From Isochrysis galbana (Eukaryota > Haptophyta > Isochrysidales > Isochrysidaceae), in assembly GCA_018136815.1 (NCBI GenBank), contig CM030939.1:1744808-1808807 (forward strand): a stretch of DNA of 64,000 nucleotides. Direction: 5' to 3'. Shown here one piece after another: positions 45,299-55,950 of the stretch; positions within the stretch are counted from its first letter, which is position 1, and each line of letters starts with the position of its first letter. Position numbers and translations under genes: made by a program. The notes beneath the pieces were generated by a model that saw only the letters and a program-made list of their open reading frames with translations, searched no databases and was not told the origin of the DNA.

Positions 45299-46201
45299 AT
45301 GTCCGCTCTGTCGTCGCGCTCGCCCTCGCCCAAGCCCGTCCTCCCGCCTTTCTCTGCTGAGGAGGTGGTCCAGCCCGTCATTGGCCACCCCCCAACTTCC
45401 GCCGCGCCTCTCGCCGCTTCCCTTCCGTCCCCTCTGTTCCCATCTGAGGCAGTGGTAACCTCGGATCCGTCAGGTGAAGAATCCAAGTCGACGCGTCCCG
45501 TGCCGGGCCCGCCAAAGGGGCCCAAGGCCCCTCCTCCTGCAGAAGCGGGCCTCCTGCCCGCTCTGCCCACCACCACTCCCGAAGACCGCGCCTCCTCAGA
45601 GGCCGAGCTCGCGGCTACCACCGTCTTTCACCCATTCGAGGCCGGCGCCGCGCCTCCATCACCACCCCCATCGCCCTCCAATGCTGTGGAGAGCGGGCAT
45701 GAGCCCGCTCTCACTGAAATCTGCATGGAAGAGGCTGTTGAGGCATATCCCCCACCCTCGGAGGCGGATGAGGCCGTCCCACCGTTGCCATCGGACTCGG
45801 AGGGGGCCTACGAGCCCTACCGAGCCACCCTCGATCGTGTCGCCGCGGTCCCGACCGCCCCACGCCCTCGCGTCTTGGCAGAAGATGCGCCCGGAATCAC
45901 AATTCCCAACCCTCACCGCCATTTCGCACCGGGCCACACCTTCTCACCGCCGTCGGCTCCGACAGAGCTGTCGGCGCCCAGTCCCGTGGAGCAGCACTAC
46001 ATGGAGCTGATGAAGGCCATGGCCGAGCAATTCTCGCAACAGCTATCTGCGATAGCTATGGCCGTCGAGCGCGAAAGGGCCCCACCGTCGGCCAATGGCC
46101 GCCAGGAGCCTGCCCGCTACCCCCCGGGTACTCCACTCGAGAATACGGGAGGGACCTACCCCCCGCCGCCTCTGCCCGCGTTGGCCTGCTTCTCGCTCTG
46201 A
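45299..46201 (+). CDS. Gag-like Pro-rich retroelement ORF, C-terminus replaced
   Basis: ATG at 45299 starts a Ser/Pro/Ala-rich frame, with an acidic middle and near the end a helical stretch VEQHYMELMKAMAEQFSQQL, SAIAMAVERERA. Such disordered-then-helical ORFs are common as nucleic-acid-binding or Gag-like first proteins of retroelements. From about 46166 the sequence switches into the 0.9 kb retroposon family, so the last about 11 codons are not native. Assignment to a retroelement rests on the shared leader at 27855-28000 and on context, not on a diagnostic domain. Confidence 0.4.
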   Translation: MSALSSRSPSPKPVLPPFSAEEVVQPVIGHPPTSAAPLAASLPSPLFPSEAVVTSDPSGEESKSTRPVPGPPKGPKAPPPAEAGLLPALPTTTPEDRASSEAELAATTVFHPFEAGAAPPSPPPSPSNAVESGHEPALTEICMEEAVEAYPPPSEADEAVPPLPSDSEGAYEPYRATLDRVAAVPTAPRPRVLAEDAPGITIPNPHRHFAPGHTFSPPSAPTELSAPSPVEQHYMELMKAMAEQFSQQLSAIAMAVERERAPPSANGRQEPARYPPGTPLENTGGTYPPPPLPALACFSL

Positions 46202-46645
46202 CCAACCCCTCCTCCCCCTGGCCCCCCCTGATCAGGAGCCCCCAGCCAGCTCCTGTCGACCGGCAGGGGCTCGAGAGCCAGCGAGGGAGAGACAGGAGGG
46301 GCCAGGGCCATGCCCCAGCCTCACCTGCCCCCTGAGCTGTGCTCCTAGGCCCCTGCAGGCCTCCTGGGGACCTGAAGAGGGGCCGCAGGCGCGCGCCATG
46401 GGCCAGAGCCGCAGGGAAGAGAGGAGGAAAAGGGAAGAGGGAGGGGAGGGGGGAGTGGCAGCTCTCCCCTCCGGCGTTTACGTGTCTTCTCGCCCCGTTT
46501 GGGTAAGAGAAGACGGGGGCACCAGAACCAAGAGGGAAGGGCCGCGGACACCTGGCTCGTCAGGCATGGCGGGATTCCGGGACGGAAAAGTTGTGTCCAA
46601 TTAGCTAGTGGGGTTGGCTAGGACATAACATTAATTATTTTAATT
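46166..46645 (+). mobile_element. Retroposon copy D, 5' truncated and internally deleted
   Basis: Matches 56585-57268 but lacks about 217 bp between GGGCCGCGG and ACACCTGGCTCG (56956-57172 in the full copy). Shared ends include CATAACATTAATTATTTTA. I see no TSD. It replaces the end of the Gag-like ORF. Confidence 0.7.
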
Positions 46646-47030
46646 CCTATGGGAGTCTTGTGGGAGGTGTCGTGTGTGCTGATCTGCATGGCAGCCAGCA
46701 ATGGCTGCCTTAGAGTGTCGTTCGTGTGCTTCGCGGGCTGGCGCGCGCGAAGTCTTGCGCGCACCTGGCTGGGCGTGTCCTCCGAGCGCGGGCGCTTCGG
46801 CGACAGTGGCGTGCCGTCCATGAGCAGGTCTTCGTCCGCTCGGCGGTGTCGGCGTGGGGAAGGGAGGGGAGCGTGGCGCGCTCCATGACCCCTATCGTTT
46901 AAACAATAGTTGCCGCCGGCTTCTTCTAGGACCCTGCGCCCGCGGTCACAAAAACGATCCCCCTCCGTAAAATTTTTGAATAGAATGTCTGACCGCCCTA
47001 CATCAAGATAGGAGACACACACCACGTGCT
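46646..47030 (-). mobile_element. Retroelement 5' fragment (second subfamily), reverse
   Basis: On the minus strand the imperfect palindrome CTATTGTTTAAACGATAG (46909-46892) is followed after 5 nt by ATGGAGCGCGCCACG (start codon at 46886-46884). The frame continues LPSPRRHRRADEDLL and then PLSPKRPRSEDTPSQ to about 46620. The palindrome and start resemble those at 49339 and 61482. Confidence 0.6.
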
Positions 47031-47102
47031 AGAGGTTGTCGTCCACGTTGTGTCAACCGGATTTCAACCCCCTGCCCCCCCCCCCCCCCAGCGCGCTGCC
47101 GG

Positions 47103-48730
47103 CTATGGGTACGCGTCTTCGATGCAGGCCGGCAACTCCAAGTCCTCCGGCACAACGTTCCTCGTCTTAGTCATAACCACCACAAGCCTATCCATGCGGA
47201 TTGAGACCGGATTCCGGCGGACCGCCTCGATTCTCATGCAGCCGTCAGGTCGCACTAGCTCCGGCGGCTCGCTGCCCGCACGCACCGGCAATAGAAAAAC
47301 CAGACGGCCGCCGACCTTCAGACGGTAGCTCGCAATCGCGACAAGCCCCGCAACCCGCTCGCCCAGCGGCAAGTAGGCGCCGCCCCTTCCCTCCATGTTG
47401 CCGTAGGGCGGGTCCGTCACTATGGCGTCAATACTGCGATAGCGCCCGCCGCTGAAGTCCGGCAGTAGAAGCACCTGGTCTGAGCCGCTTTGCGGTAGGA
47501 GCCTCATCGCATCGCCCAAGATGAGACTCTCCGGCGGCTGCAGCCCTGCCTCCGCAAAGTTGGCCCCGATGCCTGGAAACTCTGTGAGGCCGGTGGGAAG
47601 CTCCTCCATCCAAGTAGGCGCCTGCTGACCTGGAGGCCGAGCTGGTGAGGCGTGAAGGACGCGCTCGTCCAGATCTACGCCGGCAGTGGAAGCGCCAAAG
47701 TGCGCACACGAAAGCAAGATGGAGGCAGACCCACAGAATGGGTCCAACACGAAGGAGCCAGGTTGCACGTGAGCGAGGTTGGCCATCACAAAAGCGAGGT
47801 CGGGAGGCAAGGCTGTGCGCCCGATGAAAGGGCGGCGGGACAGCGAGTATCTGTGCAGCAGCGAAGAAGCGCCCTCGGCCACCCGGAGGCCCACATAAAG
47901 GTGTCGTGGTTTACACGCCTTGTTCTGAGCTGCCGTGTCTCGCCGTTGGGCGCCTGCGGCAGGACGGCAGGAGAGCGCAAGTCGGCGATTCACTTGCTAG
48001 TGGGCACATCATGCGCGAGATGGAAAGCCTTACGTGAGCCGCCCCGACGTGGAGGGCGCCGCTCGCGGGCAGCAGCCTCACCATAGTCCTCTAGGAATGT
48101 CACGTAGTGCTCAGGGTCCTCGAGAGCCACTGGTCCAGGGATGGCCCACAGCAGCTTGGAGAAGTGCTTGAGCAGCTCAACCTTCTGCGCGCTCGTGTAC
48201 GGCTTGTGCTTGCCAAAGGAGACGATATCGGCCTTCCACGAGCCCCCTGCGGCGAGCGGGCGAAGGATTCTCTCCACGTCCGCCTGCGTCCACTCGTCCA
48301 CCCTCTCCGCGAGCTGGCTCCAGCTGAGCCCCTCGTGAGCACTGCCGCTCGCCCACACATCGAGCACACTCCTCACCAGCACGCACCGCTTCGCGACGGC
48401 TGCTGCTGCGGCAGCGGAGGGGAGCCAGACCCACTGGAAGACAGAGGGCCCAACGTCTCCACCCATCGACTCCACACGGTCGATCTCCTCTCCCTCGATC
48501 CGCCCTTGTGCCTCGAAAGCACAAGGAAGAACTCTCGGTGCTCCGAAGCCGAGCATCACACAGACCTGCCGGAGCTCCTCGAGGCGTAGCTCGGCGTGCT
48601 TGGCGCGGAAGTGGAAGAGGAAGCGGCCGTCAGCCTGATGCACACCAAAATGGGCGGTCCATGCTGGCTGAAGCAGCAGGAGGTAGGCGAGAGCTCTGAG
48701 TGGTGGTGGGTGGTTGAGCTTTGGGGGCAT
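47103..48730 (-). CDS. TRM11: tRNA (guanine-10-N2) methyltransferase, Trm11 type (2 exons)
   Basis: Exons 48730-48034 and 47953-47103 join in phase 1 (splice sites GTAAGG and CCGCAG), giving 515 residues; known Trm11 proteins are about 430-470. Exon 1 matches the Trm11 N-terminus, including the RNA-binding THUMP-like part: FLFHFRAKHAELRLEELR, AKRCVLVRSVLDVW, SFGKHKPYTSAQKVELLK and DPEHYVTFLEDYG. Exon 2 has SLSRRPFIGRTALPPDLAF, the SAM-binding motif VLDPFCGSASILLS (about 301-314) and the catalytic DPPY (413-416) in VTDPPYGNMEGRGG. With its partner Trm112 the enzyme makes m2G10 in tRNA. The short intron and the two-exon layout explain why exon 2 looks like a stand-alone methyltransferase lacking its RNA-binding half. 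A CT tract (plus-strand GA at 48739-48758) lies 8 nt upstream of the ATG. Confidence 0.9.
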
Positions 48731-48933
48731 CGGGGGGACGGAGAGAGAGAGAGAGAGAGCTGCACACTGAGAGGTGTGAACAATCTAAAGTACTATTTTC
48801 TCTTTTCCTCCTCTCCTCTAGAGTCTAGAGCACAGCAAAATACTCTACTACTACTACTATTCATAGACTCTATTCTGTCGCATGATGATGCGATTTGGGG
48901 ATATTGCTGTTGCGTTGTCTTCACTGTCCAAAG
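48731..48933. other. 5' flank of the Trm11 gene with (GA)n
   Basis: (GA)n at 48739-48758, then AT-richer sequence with no gene. Confidence 0.6.
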
Positions 48934-49045
48934 GGCCGGCAGGGGCAGCTCAGGGGGCAGTGGAGACTGGAGCTTTGCCTCCCCCCCCGTGTCGCCGGGG
49001 GGGGTTCCCCCTGAGCCAGCAAGTGGGTCTGACGAACTGATGAAT
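48934..49045 (-). mobile_element. Retroposon fragment, reverse
   Basis: CAGGGGCAGCTCAGGGGGCA and the following bases match the reverse complement of the 0.9 kb family core (17168-17205). GGGTCTGACGAACTGATGAATT resembles its GGGCACTCATCAATTCAGCC region in reverse. No TSD seen. Confidence 0.5.
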
Positions 49046-49140
49046 TGGTGTCGCATCCCTACATGTGGAAAACAGTCCAGCCGCCCAAGAAAAACAGTAA
49101 AAACTGCTGTTTTTGGGTAATACAAAAAACAGTCAAACAG
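49046..49140. repeat. AAACAG/CTGTTT cluster
   Basis: Four AAACAG and one CTGTTT in 70 bp, with an ACAGTAAAAACTGCTGT palindrome at the centre. It resembles the clusters at 2481 and 4852 in design, but here the repeated hexamer is AAACAG. Confidence 0.5.
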
Positions 49141-49806
49141 GCGCTATGTTGGTGTTTACCTTCAACGAAATTGTTTACTTTAGATTAGTGATTTGCACGG
49201 GGCGCGTGTCGTCTGTGCGCGGGCGCTTGCCCACGACAGGCAGGGGTGTCCATGGGCTGATCGCCCGCACTGGAGGCCAAAACGGCGAGAGAGGAGGGGA
49301 GCGACGCGTGCTCCATGCACCCTACCGTTTTTACGATAGCTCCCCCTACCCGCAACAAGCCCTAGGAACTGACAACAGCTGATATCGGCGGTTTGGCATT
49401 TTGGAGCTGTTATTTATGGTGTAAGCGCTCATATCAGCACCCTATTACAACACCGGAGACTGCGGCGGCGACAAGCGGAACCTCCCGGTGCACCGAAGCA
49501 TTGCTTGAAACTCAACAGTTGATTAGGTGATGACGACAATATTCGGTTGATGCTCGGAGATGACGTTGGGCTTGCACATTCCCCCATAACCAACGCAGTA
49601 TCCCTATCGGCCATCTTCCGTTTTAAGCTTTCAGCGACCGACCGACAGCATCGCGATGGGCGAGTCGAGTGGAGATACCGAATGGTGGGTGGTCGGCCAA
49701 ATCTGGTCCGAGACCTTAAAAGGATTGATAGCGTAAACACATATCTCCTCCACATCCTTCGCAGGCTACGTGTGCCACACCAAGACAACAACAAGCACAC
49801 TGGCGC
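49141..49806. mobile_element. Retroelement 5' fragment in reverse, then unassigned sequence
   Basis: The minus strand has the imperfect palindrome CTATCGTAAAAACGGTAG (49339-49322) and 5 nt later ATGGAGCACGC (start codon 49316-49314), the same layout as 46909 and 61482. The frame is soon broken. Bases 49380-49806 hold no supported gene. Confidence 0.5.
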
Positions 49807-52800
49807 TCAAACGGTTGCCGAGAGATCGTGCGATAGCGCTAGACGCCGTGGGACGGCAGGAGGGTGCCGTTGTTGGGAGACAGGACCCCTCACGATGGCC
49901 TCGAGCGCGCTCGTGAGCTCACGGGCACGCGCTGAGAGTGGCGGCGGCTCCGGGCGATCGGGATCAATCGCTTCCAAGGCGCTCCAACGCGGCGAACGTG
50001 GTGGCGGAGGCGCACGGTCCAGCCTGCCACCTGCCGGATCCCTCCGCCATGGCGCGAGGGATGAGGAGGGCAAGGCTGAGGAGTCCAAGACATGCTCATC
50101 CATGGCATCCAACTTGGTTGAAAGAAGCTGAGAATTCCGAGGCGTATGCCGGTCTGAGGCCCGTCTGGCCCCCTCGGGCGGCGGACGCGGCGGTGCCAGG
50201 TGCGCAGGCCCGACCATGGCAATAGACGACGCCCGTGGTGAGGCCCTCGCAGGATGACTTCCTCCCGCTCCGCGCGCCGAATTGCGCTTCGACGCTTGCT
50301 CTGCATCTACCATCTTCTGCGCCCGCGCGCGCGCCCCTTCAATCAATTCGAGAGTCGCTGTCGCCGCCATCTTGCGGTGCTCCTCCTGCGCAATCTTGGC
50401 ACGTCGACGAGGGGTATCGGTCTTGCGCGGCGGCGGCCGCAGGGGAGGCGGCGCCTCGCGTGGCGGCTGCGGCTCACAAATTGCCTCGCTAAAACCGTCT
50501 AGCTGATGGTGCAGCAGCGCTGCGCGCTTCCGGTGGTAATAGCGGCCCAAGTGGCCCGAGAGCCCGGCGTCACACTCCACAAGCCGACGCGCTGCATAGT
50601 TGACGACGTCTAGATCCGAAGCGTCCCACGCGCGCGAGGTTTCCGGACCCCACTGGAATTCTTCGCCAGGCTGCGTCAAGGCACGCGCCACATGCTCGTT
50701 CGGAGCCTGGCGGTGCGCTTCCCAGCGCGCCGCCGTCTTAGCGTCCCAGCTTAGCGCGTTGGCCGCGTGCTTGGCGGCGGCCGCCTCGCGCCGCTCGAGC
50801 GAAGTCGAGGAACCGGTCGGTGGCGCCGTAATCTCGCAGCGGAGCGGGCTTGGCCGCAGTTGTACGCCGCGCAGCGAGATATGCAACAAGAAAGTGCCCG
50901 AGACGCGGGGCAAGTAGGAAGCGGCGAGCGTGCCGTTCGGCCCCGCACAAATGGTGACCGTGATCTCGTCGTCGAGGCCGCCCGAGCTGCCGCGGCACGC
51001 GTCCGTGACCATAGTCGCCCGGAACGCGAGAGGATCCTCAACCGTTACGTTGCCATGCTCGTCTCGCGGGTGGATGAGGAAGGTCGACCGCTCATGCACC
51101 GGGCCACCGTGAAGCCCGTTACCCGAGAGCAGGCATGACGGGCCGTGTGTCGCCAACGAGAGCACCTGGAAGGCTGACTCGAATATGAGCTCGCCCGCCT
51201 CGCCCGAGGGCCCTTTGTCCACAGGTGGCACGAGGTGTATGCTGAATGAGTAGGTGCCAGCGATAACGCGCGCCGCCGAGGCTATGTAGCTGCCATCGTG
51301 GTTGTCAACAACGGTGTCCCCCGCACTTTCGTCGGCGGGCGGCCGTTTCAACGTCTTGGCTTGGACCGACGACTCCAGCGTCTGGCTCGGCCCCGCAAGA
51401 GGACGTAGGCTCACCGTGAACGTGTCGCCGCCCGATGTGCGTGCGTTTAGGAAGCGGTCGCGCGCCTGGATCTGCACCCGCGCCGGCTCACCTGCCCTTA
51501 GCCTTGGCGAGTCCATCCACCGAGAGAGGCACGCGCTGGCGACCGTGGGTCCGGGCAGGACTTCGAGCCGATAGGGTGACTTGGCGATGTTTGAGAAGCG
51601 GCGTGGCGCGGGGCCACGGGAGATCGGTAGGAGCGGCTCCTCGTCCTCGGCCCCCTCCCCTAGCCTCTGCGAACATTCCTCTTCATCGGGTTCTGCAAGC
51701 TTGGCCGTGACGAGGTAGGGACCAGCGTCCGTCGGCGTGTACTCAACCACGAGTTGTGTTGGCTCCTCGTGCCCATTGACGTCGCGCGCTCGGCTCACGA
51801 GGCACGCGGGGCTGGAGCCGCCACCATCGACGCTCTCGACGCTCACGCGCAGGTCCGACGGCTCGAGATAAGCCTTGTTGCCGAAGGCGTCCCAGCCAAA
51901 GATGGTGAAGGACGTCGTGTGGCCCGCACACGTGTCGCGCAAGCCCGCGCCAGAGATGCCGCACAATGATGGTGCGGGCGGTGCGGCCACCACCGCCAAA
52001 GCGAAGCGCGAACCCTCTATGTGCTTCAGGCCGGTCGGCGTCTCGAGCATGACTGCGAGCGCGTACTCGCCGACACGCGTGGGCCGGTACTCAACGGAGT
52101 AGGCACCATCGGCGTGGTCGATAACCTCGCAAGGGATGTTCTCCATGCCCCCCAGGCGCGCAACAAATGGGTCTCCGCCGCGCGCCATCGTGTTGCCGTG
52201 TTTATCACGCGCCTGGAAGCGCATGCGCGACGCGCGCCCAGCAATCACCGGCGGGAGCGAGCGAGCGCGCTGGCCGGGTGCGACCCCTTCACGCGTGCAC
52301 GCTGGGCCATAAGTGTCGCCCCCTGAGATGCGCACAGAATATGGAGAGCCCGTGAGCTGCGTGCGCTGCGCTTCGTCCTCTGAATCATGCGAGCTGCGGA
52401 TCATCACCACGTGAAGCGCGAAGGTCCCGCACACTGATAGCGTATAGGAAAGCTCATACGTGCCGTCGCCGCGATCGATGACGTCACAGTAGGTAGGCAC
52501 GATCTTCTCGAACGTCTCGGCCGGGCCGGTGAGCACGGCGGCGAATACGTCACCGCCCTCCCCACGAGGATTATTGTACACGTCGCGTGCCTCGATCGAA
52601 AAGGTCTGCCGATAACCCGCCTCGCCGACGGCCGTGCCGCGCCCTTCGACCACACAACGCTCGGCGCATGTCGAGGTTGGCAAAACCTTGAGAGCGAAGG
52701 GCGAACCGCGGACGTGTTCTCCATTGCGGACGACCGACAGAAGATACTCGCCGGCGACAGTGGGCGCAAACTCGACGTGATAGGTGCCATCACCCATGTC

Positions 52801-55116
52801 AAGGACATCGGCAGAAGCGGCGGCGGGGCCGACGAGCGATGCCGCGAACAGATCACCGCCTATGCCCCGGTCGTTGCCGAAAACGTCGCGCGCCACGAAT
52901 CGGAAAGACGAGCCCTCACCTGCCACTACGTCGTCAAGGGCTGCATTTGATGGCGCGTAGAGCCGCATGCACGAGCATGTGTCCGTGGGTGCTGGTGCCA
53001 CGCGCACGTGGAAGAGGCTGCCACTAATCTGACGCCTTGAGAATAAGATGGACAAGTCGAAGTCTCCTGCAACGGTGGCGACGTAGTCTCCGCACACCAC
53101 ACCCGCCTCATCCAGCCATACCCGGCCCGAGGTGGAGCCGTCGGGCGAGCTGGCGTTCTCCTCCTGCGCGGGGTCGGCCAATGTTGCCGGCCCGCATCTG
53201 TCCTCGCCGCGCGCCCGCGGGCGGAGCTGCACCGTGAAGCCCTTGAGCTGCAGCTCGCCCACCTTGCACGGATTGCCGTACGCATCTTGCAGCGTGATTC
53301 TGAAAGGAGCCGTCACGCCTGCGACCGCCGTGCTCGTGCCCTCGCCGCTGACACTGCATCGCGACGGGTCGAGGTCCGCTGCGAAACAGTTGAGCGTGAA
53401 TGGTGAGCCAATTAGCGGCAGCTCGCCGTCGCTGCTCGACACATGCACCACATAGTCGCCTGCGACGCGTGCCCGCAATGAGACGCGCTGCGTGCCGTCG
53501 CGCGCGTCGGAGCACTCGAGGTCGGCCTCTGCTGGACCATCGGCCCAAACGCTGAAGCGATACCCAGACCCGCGCAGTGGGGTGTAGTCGGCGAGGTTGC
53601 CCGCCTGATCACGCGCCAATATATTGAAGCGGACAACGCCGCCGGCCCGAATGCGCGACGGCGTACTTCGCACCTCCGATTTGGTCGGGTCGATGAAGCC
53701 GTGCTCGGCGACCGCCGTGAAGGGCGAACCCTTCACGTGCTGACCTTTCAGCGCGACGCTGATCTCATACTCGCCCGAGACGCTTGCAACCCACTGAACA
53801 GCTACTTGCCCCGACTCCACTAGCTCGCAGATGGTGTGCACGGGCACCTCGGGTCCCCGGAACGTCACCTTGTACCCCATCGCGCTGTCGAGGCTCAGCG
53901 CGCACGTCTCACCCTCGCAGTCGCGCGCCTGGATCACGAAAAGCGCCGGTACACGCAGGATTGCATTTGTGAGGCCGGTTCCACTCACATTGGTCGAGAG
54001 GGCGTGGAGTGTGCCCGGCTGTGGCGGCCCTTCGGAGACGGAAACTGAGGTGCGGCGGAGTAGAGACGGTGGACCTTCCTCCACCGAATTGCGGCGGAGC
54101 AGCGACGGAACACTCCCGTCGATGGACGTAAGTCGGCGAAGCGACGGGGTGACGACATCCGCCGAGCCGCGTCGCAGCAGAGAGGGAGCCACGGCGTCGG
54201 TCGAAGTGCGCCGCCTCAGAGGTGCTGGGACCGATTCTTCTGAGGAGTTGCGGGGCGGAAGGGACGGGGCCGCCGCCTCGATGGAGCTGCGCCGGGCAAG
54301 CGACAAGGGCGCGCCTTCGACGAGCGACGTCCGACGCGCGAGAGGTGGAGCAGCGGCCAAAACGCGGCGTGCGAGGCGGAGCGCATCCGCCATCTCGGCC
54401 GACTCTAGGACCACGTAATGCTTCGTCCGAGGCTCGACAGCCATCATACTAACCGAATCCATCTCAATGACCGTAGCATCTTTTGGCAGCAGATGCTCTG
54501 GCGGAGGTGGCGCCATCAGCGCGCGGCGCTGCTCAGACTTGGCCAAGGTGGTCTCCCAACTCTGCACATTGAATGCGAACCGCTCGGCTCGGGAGCCAGT
54601 CCAGAGAGGACGGGCCGTGGACTGCGGCATGTCTGTCTTCTTGACAGGCGAGCCCACGTATGACTTCAGATCGTGGCTGCCGTGCTCGGCACGACCCTCG
54701 ACGATAACACGGTGCTTGAGATACGACCTCACCACGCTACGAGACTCGCTCGCCTCCGGCGAGGCAGCCTGCGTCTGCGGCTGTCCAGGTGACTCCATCG
54801 CACTGGATGAGCCGCCGCTGCCTGGCTCAGCCACTTGCGGCCTCAGAGCTTCCCTACTCGCGCGGCGCGAGTGAGAGAAAGAGGGTTTGCGCGAGCGCTT
54901 GCAGATGGGCTCAGTCGCCTCCCCTTCAGCGCCTTCCAGAGCCAGAGAGAGAGAGGAGAGGGAAGATGTCTCCTCTCCTCCCTTTTCCGCAGAAGAAGAG
55001 AGCTCTCCCTCCCTCCTGCCAATCCTCGCGGCAATCGCCTCGACCTGCTGGCTGAGCAAGGCAATCGAAGCCATCCAGTCCTCTGGGATCGCCATCTCTC
55101 CCGCCTCATCCTCCAT
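49807..55116 (-). CDS. Filamin-repeat protein with an RRxS tandem array
   Basis: Single exon of 1769 residues from the ATG at 55116. The frame is open further upstream, but that sequence (polypyrimidine, Ser/Leu-rich) is probably the leader. Residues about 258-360 hold eight 11-16-residue repeats of the type PSLxRRxS (RRTSLVEG, RRSSIEAA, RRTSTDAV, RRGSADVV, RRNSVEEG and others), each with a basophilic kinase-type RRxS/T site; in two members the first basic pair is degenerate. Residues about 370-1430 hold nine filamin/ABP280-type Ig-like repeats, recognisable by ARDxxGN, DGTYxxxY/F, VAGxYxLxV and GSPF motifs. The C-terminal 340 residues are mostly disordered and proline-rich with charged helices. 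No calponin-homology actin-binding domain is seen. Inferred role: cytoskeletal or membrane-linked scaffold, possibly phosphorylation-controlled. Confidence 0.88.
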   Translation of the reverse strand: MEDEAGEMAIPEDWMASIALLSQQVEAIAARIGRREGELSSSAEKGGEETSSLSSLSLALEGAEGEATEPICKRSRKPSFSHSRRASREALRPQVAEPGSGGSSSAMESPGQPQTQAASPEASESRSVVRSYLKHRVIVEGRAEHGSHDLKSYVGSPVKKTDMPQSTARPLWTGSRAERFAFNVQSWETTLAKSEQRRALMAPPPPEHLLPKDATVIEMDSVSMMAVEPRTKHYVVLESAEMADALRLARRVLAAAPPLARRTSLVEGAPLSLARRSSIEAAAPSLPPRNSSEESVPAPLRRRTSTDAVAPSLLRRGSADVVTPSLRRLTSIDGSVPSLLRRNSVEEGPPSLLRRTSVSVSEGPPQPGTLHALSTNVSGTGLTNAILRVPALFVIQARDCEGETCALSLDSAMGYKVTFRGPEVPVHTICELVESGQVAVQWVASVSGEYEISVALKGQHVKGSPFTAVAEHGFIDPTKSEVRSTPSRIRAGGVVRFNILARDQAGNLADYTPLRGSGYRFSVWADGPAEADLECSDARDGTQRVSLRARVAGDYVVHVSSSDGELPLIGSPFTLNCFAADLDPSRCSVSGEGTSTAVAGVTAPFRITLQDAYGNPCKVGELQLKGFTVQLRPRARGEDRCGPATLADPAQEENASSPDGSTSGRVWLDEAGVVCGDYVATVAGDFDLSILFSRRQISGSLFHVRVAPAPTDTCSCMRLYAPSNAALDDVVAGEGSSFRFVARDVFGNDRGIGGDLFAASLVGPAAASADVLDMGDGTYHVEFAPTVAGEYLLSVVRNGEHVRGSPFALKVLPTSTCAERCVVEGRGTAVGEAGYRQTFSIEARDVYNNPRGEGGDVFAAVLTGPAETFEKIVPTYCDVIDRGDGTYELSYTLSVCGTFALHVVMIRSSHDSEDEAQRTQLTGSPYSVRISGGDTYGPACTREGVAPGQRARSLPPVIAGRASRMRFQARDKHGNTMARGGDPFVARLGGMENIPCEVIDHADGAYSVEYRPTRVGEYALAVMLETPTGLKHIEGSRFALAVVAAPPAPSLCGISGAGLRDTCAGHTTSFTIFGWDAFGNKAYLEPSDLRVSVESVDGGGSSPACLVSRARDVNGHEEPTQLVVEYTPTDAGPYLVTAKLAEPDEEECSQRLGEGAEDEEPLLPISRGPAPRRFSNIAKSPYRLEVLPGPTVASACLSRWMDSPRLRAGEPARVQIQARDRFLNARTSGGDTFTVSLRPLAGPSQTLESSVQAKTLKRPPADESAGDTVVDNHDGSYIASAARVIAGTYSFSIHLVPPVDKGPSGEAGELIFESAFQVLSLATHGPSCLLSGNGLHGGPVHERSTFLIHPRDEHGNVTVEDPLAFRATMVTDACRGSSGGLDDEITVTICAGPNGTLAASYLPRVSGTFLLHISLRGVQLRPSPLRCEITAPPTGSSTSLERREAAAAKHAANALSWDAKTAARWEAHRQAPNEHVARALTQPGEEFQWGPETSRAWDASDLDVVNYAARRLVECDAGLSGHLGRYYHRKRAALLHHQLDGFSEAICEPQPPREAPPPLRPPPRKTDTPRRRAKIAQEEHRKMAATATLELIEGARARAQKMVDAEQASKRNSARGAGGSHPARASPRASSIAMVGPAHLAPPRPPPEGARRASDRHTPRNSQLLSTKLDAMDEHVLDSSALPSSSLAPWRRDPAGGRLDRAPPPPRSPRWSALEAIDPDRPEPPPLSARARELTSALEAIVRGPVSQQRHPPAVPRRLALSHDLSATV

Positions 55117-55129
55117 CACTCTCCAAGCA

Positions 55130-55365
55130 CCGCAGAGGAGGGAGAAGGCACGGGAGGAAGGGAATGGGGAGGAGGAGGAGGTAGGGGAGAGGGGGCGGTC
55201 GAGGGAAACGAGAACGAAAGGGGGGGAGCAGCGACAAGTTTCAGATCTGAAAACGACGCGGGGGCTGTGTAGAGGGTTGTGGGAGATAAAGAACAGAGAG
55301 GGTAAGAGGAAGAGAGAGGGAGAAAAAAGAAGAGAACGGAAGAGGAGAGAGAAATGGGAGGCATG
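55130..55365. repeat. Purine-rich tract upstream of the filamin-repeat gene
   Basis: GA/GGA-rich on the plus strand, thus CT-rich on the coding strand, beginning 14 nt upstream of the start codon. Confidence 0.7.
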
Positions 55366-55516
55366 GAGAGACTCTAGAAGATAGGAGAAAAGAACAGATT
55401 TATTCAAGTATTCACGATGGAGAGAGAGCGATAATTGGATGTGTTCGTTCGTTCGCGCGTTCGTTCGTTCGGACGTTTCACACCTCTTATTACGATGAAT
55501 ATAAAAAACGTCCATG

Positions 55517-55950
55517 GGGTTTTATTTTCATGAGGGCTAATAGCTCATGGACTGCAGGTAAAATGTAAAATGGGGAGCCTGAGCCTGCCGGCGGAGGGCG
55601 TCGAGCTGCTCGTAGGGTGGCGCGTCGAGCGCGACAGCTCCGTGCGGCGCGGCGGTGTCAGAGCAAGGCTCATCTCACTCTTGGAGATTGCCTGCGAGGG
55701 CGCGCCGGCAGCTAGCGCGGAATGCGGTTCTTGCGGGGAGCTCATGGAGCTTTCCTCGGGGGTGACTACGGGCATGGTGATCGACGCACGACGCACGACG
55801 CACGGAGGGCGCGGAAGTGTGGAAGGAGGCTTGTGGGAGGTGGTGGCAGGCGACTGGGGGTGGCTCAGGCGCGTGCTTGGCTTGTACTGACTCGTTGACT
55901 CGGGGTATAGTGTCGCATCCAGATGAGTATTTTATATACTCTAGGCGGAT
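55517..55950. other. No firm gene; antisense pair of short ORFs
   Basis: A plus-strand ORF (55570-55890) and a minus-strand ORF (55545-55796) overlap. The minus-strand one could be an upstream exon of the filamin-repeat gene (it contains a PRRTELSRSTRHP stretch), but no splice signal is convincing. Confidence 0.3.

Noticed and set aside
53831-54418. Plus-strand ORF of 195 residues opposite the RRxS array
   Set aside because: It is an antisense image of the tandem repeat; the minus frame is continuous with the filamin repeats and has the RRxS logic.
55117-55515. Upstream start of the filamin-repeat ORF at 55515
   Set aside because: The segment is a polypyrimidine-rich leader and the residues are Ser/Leu/Phe-rich; the ATG at 55116 gives a normal helical N-terminus.
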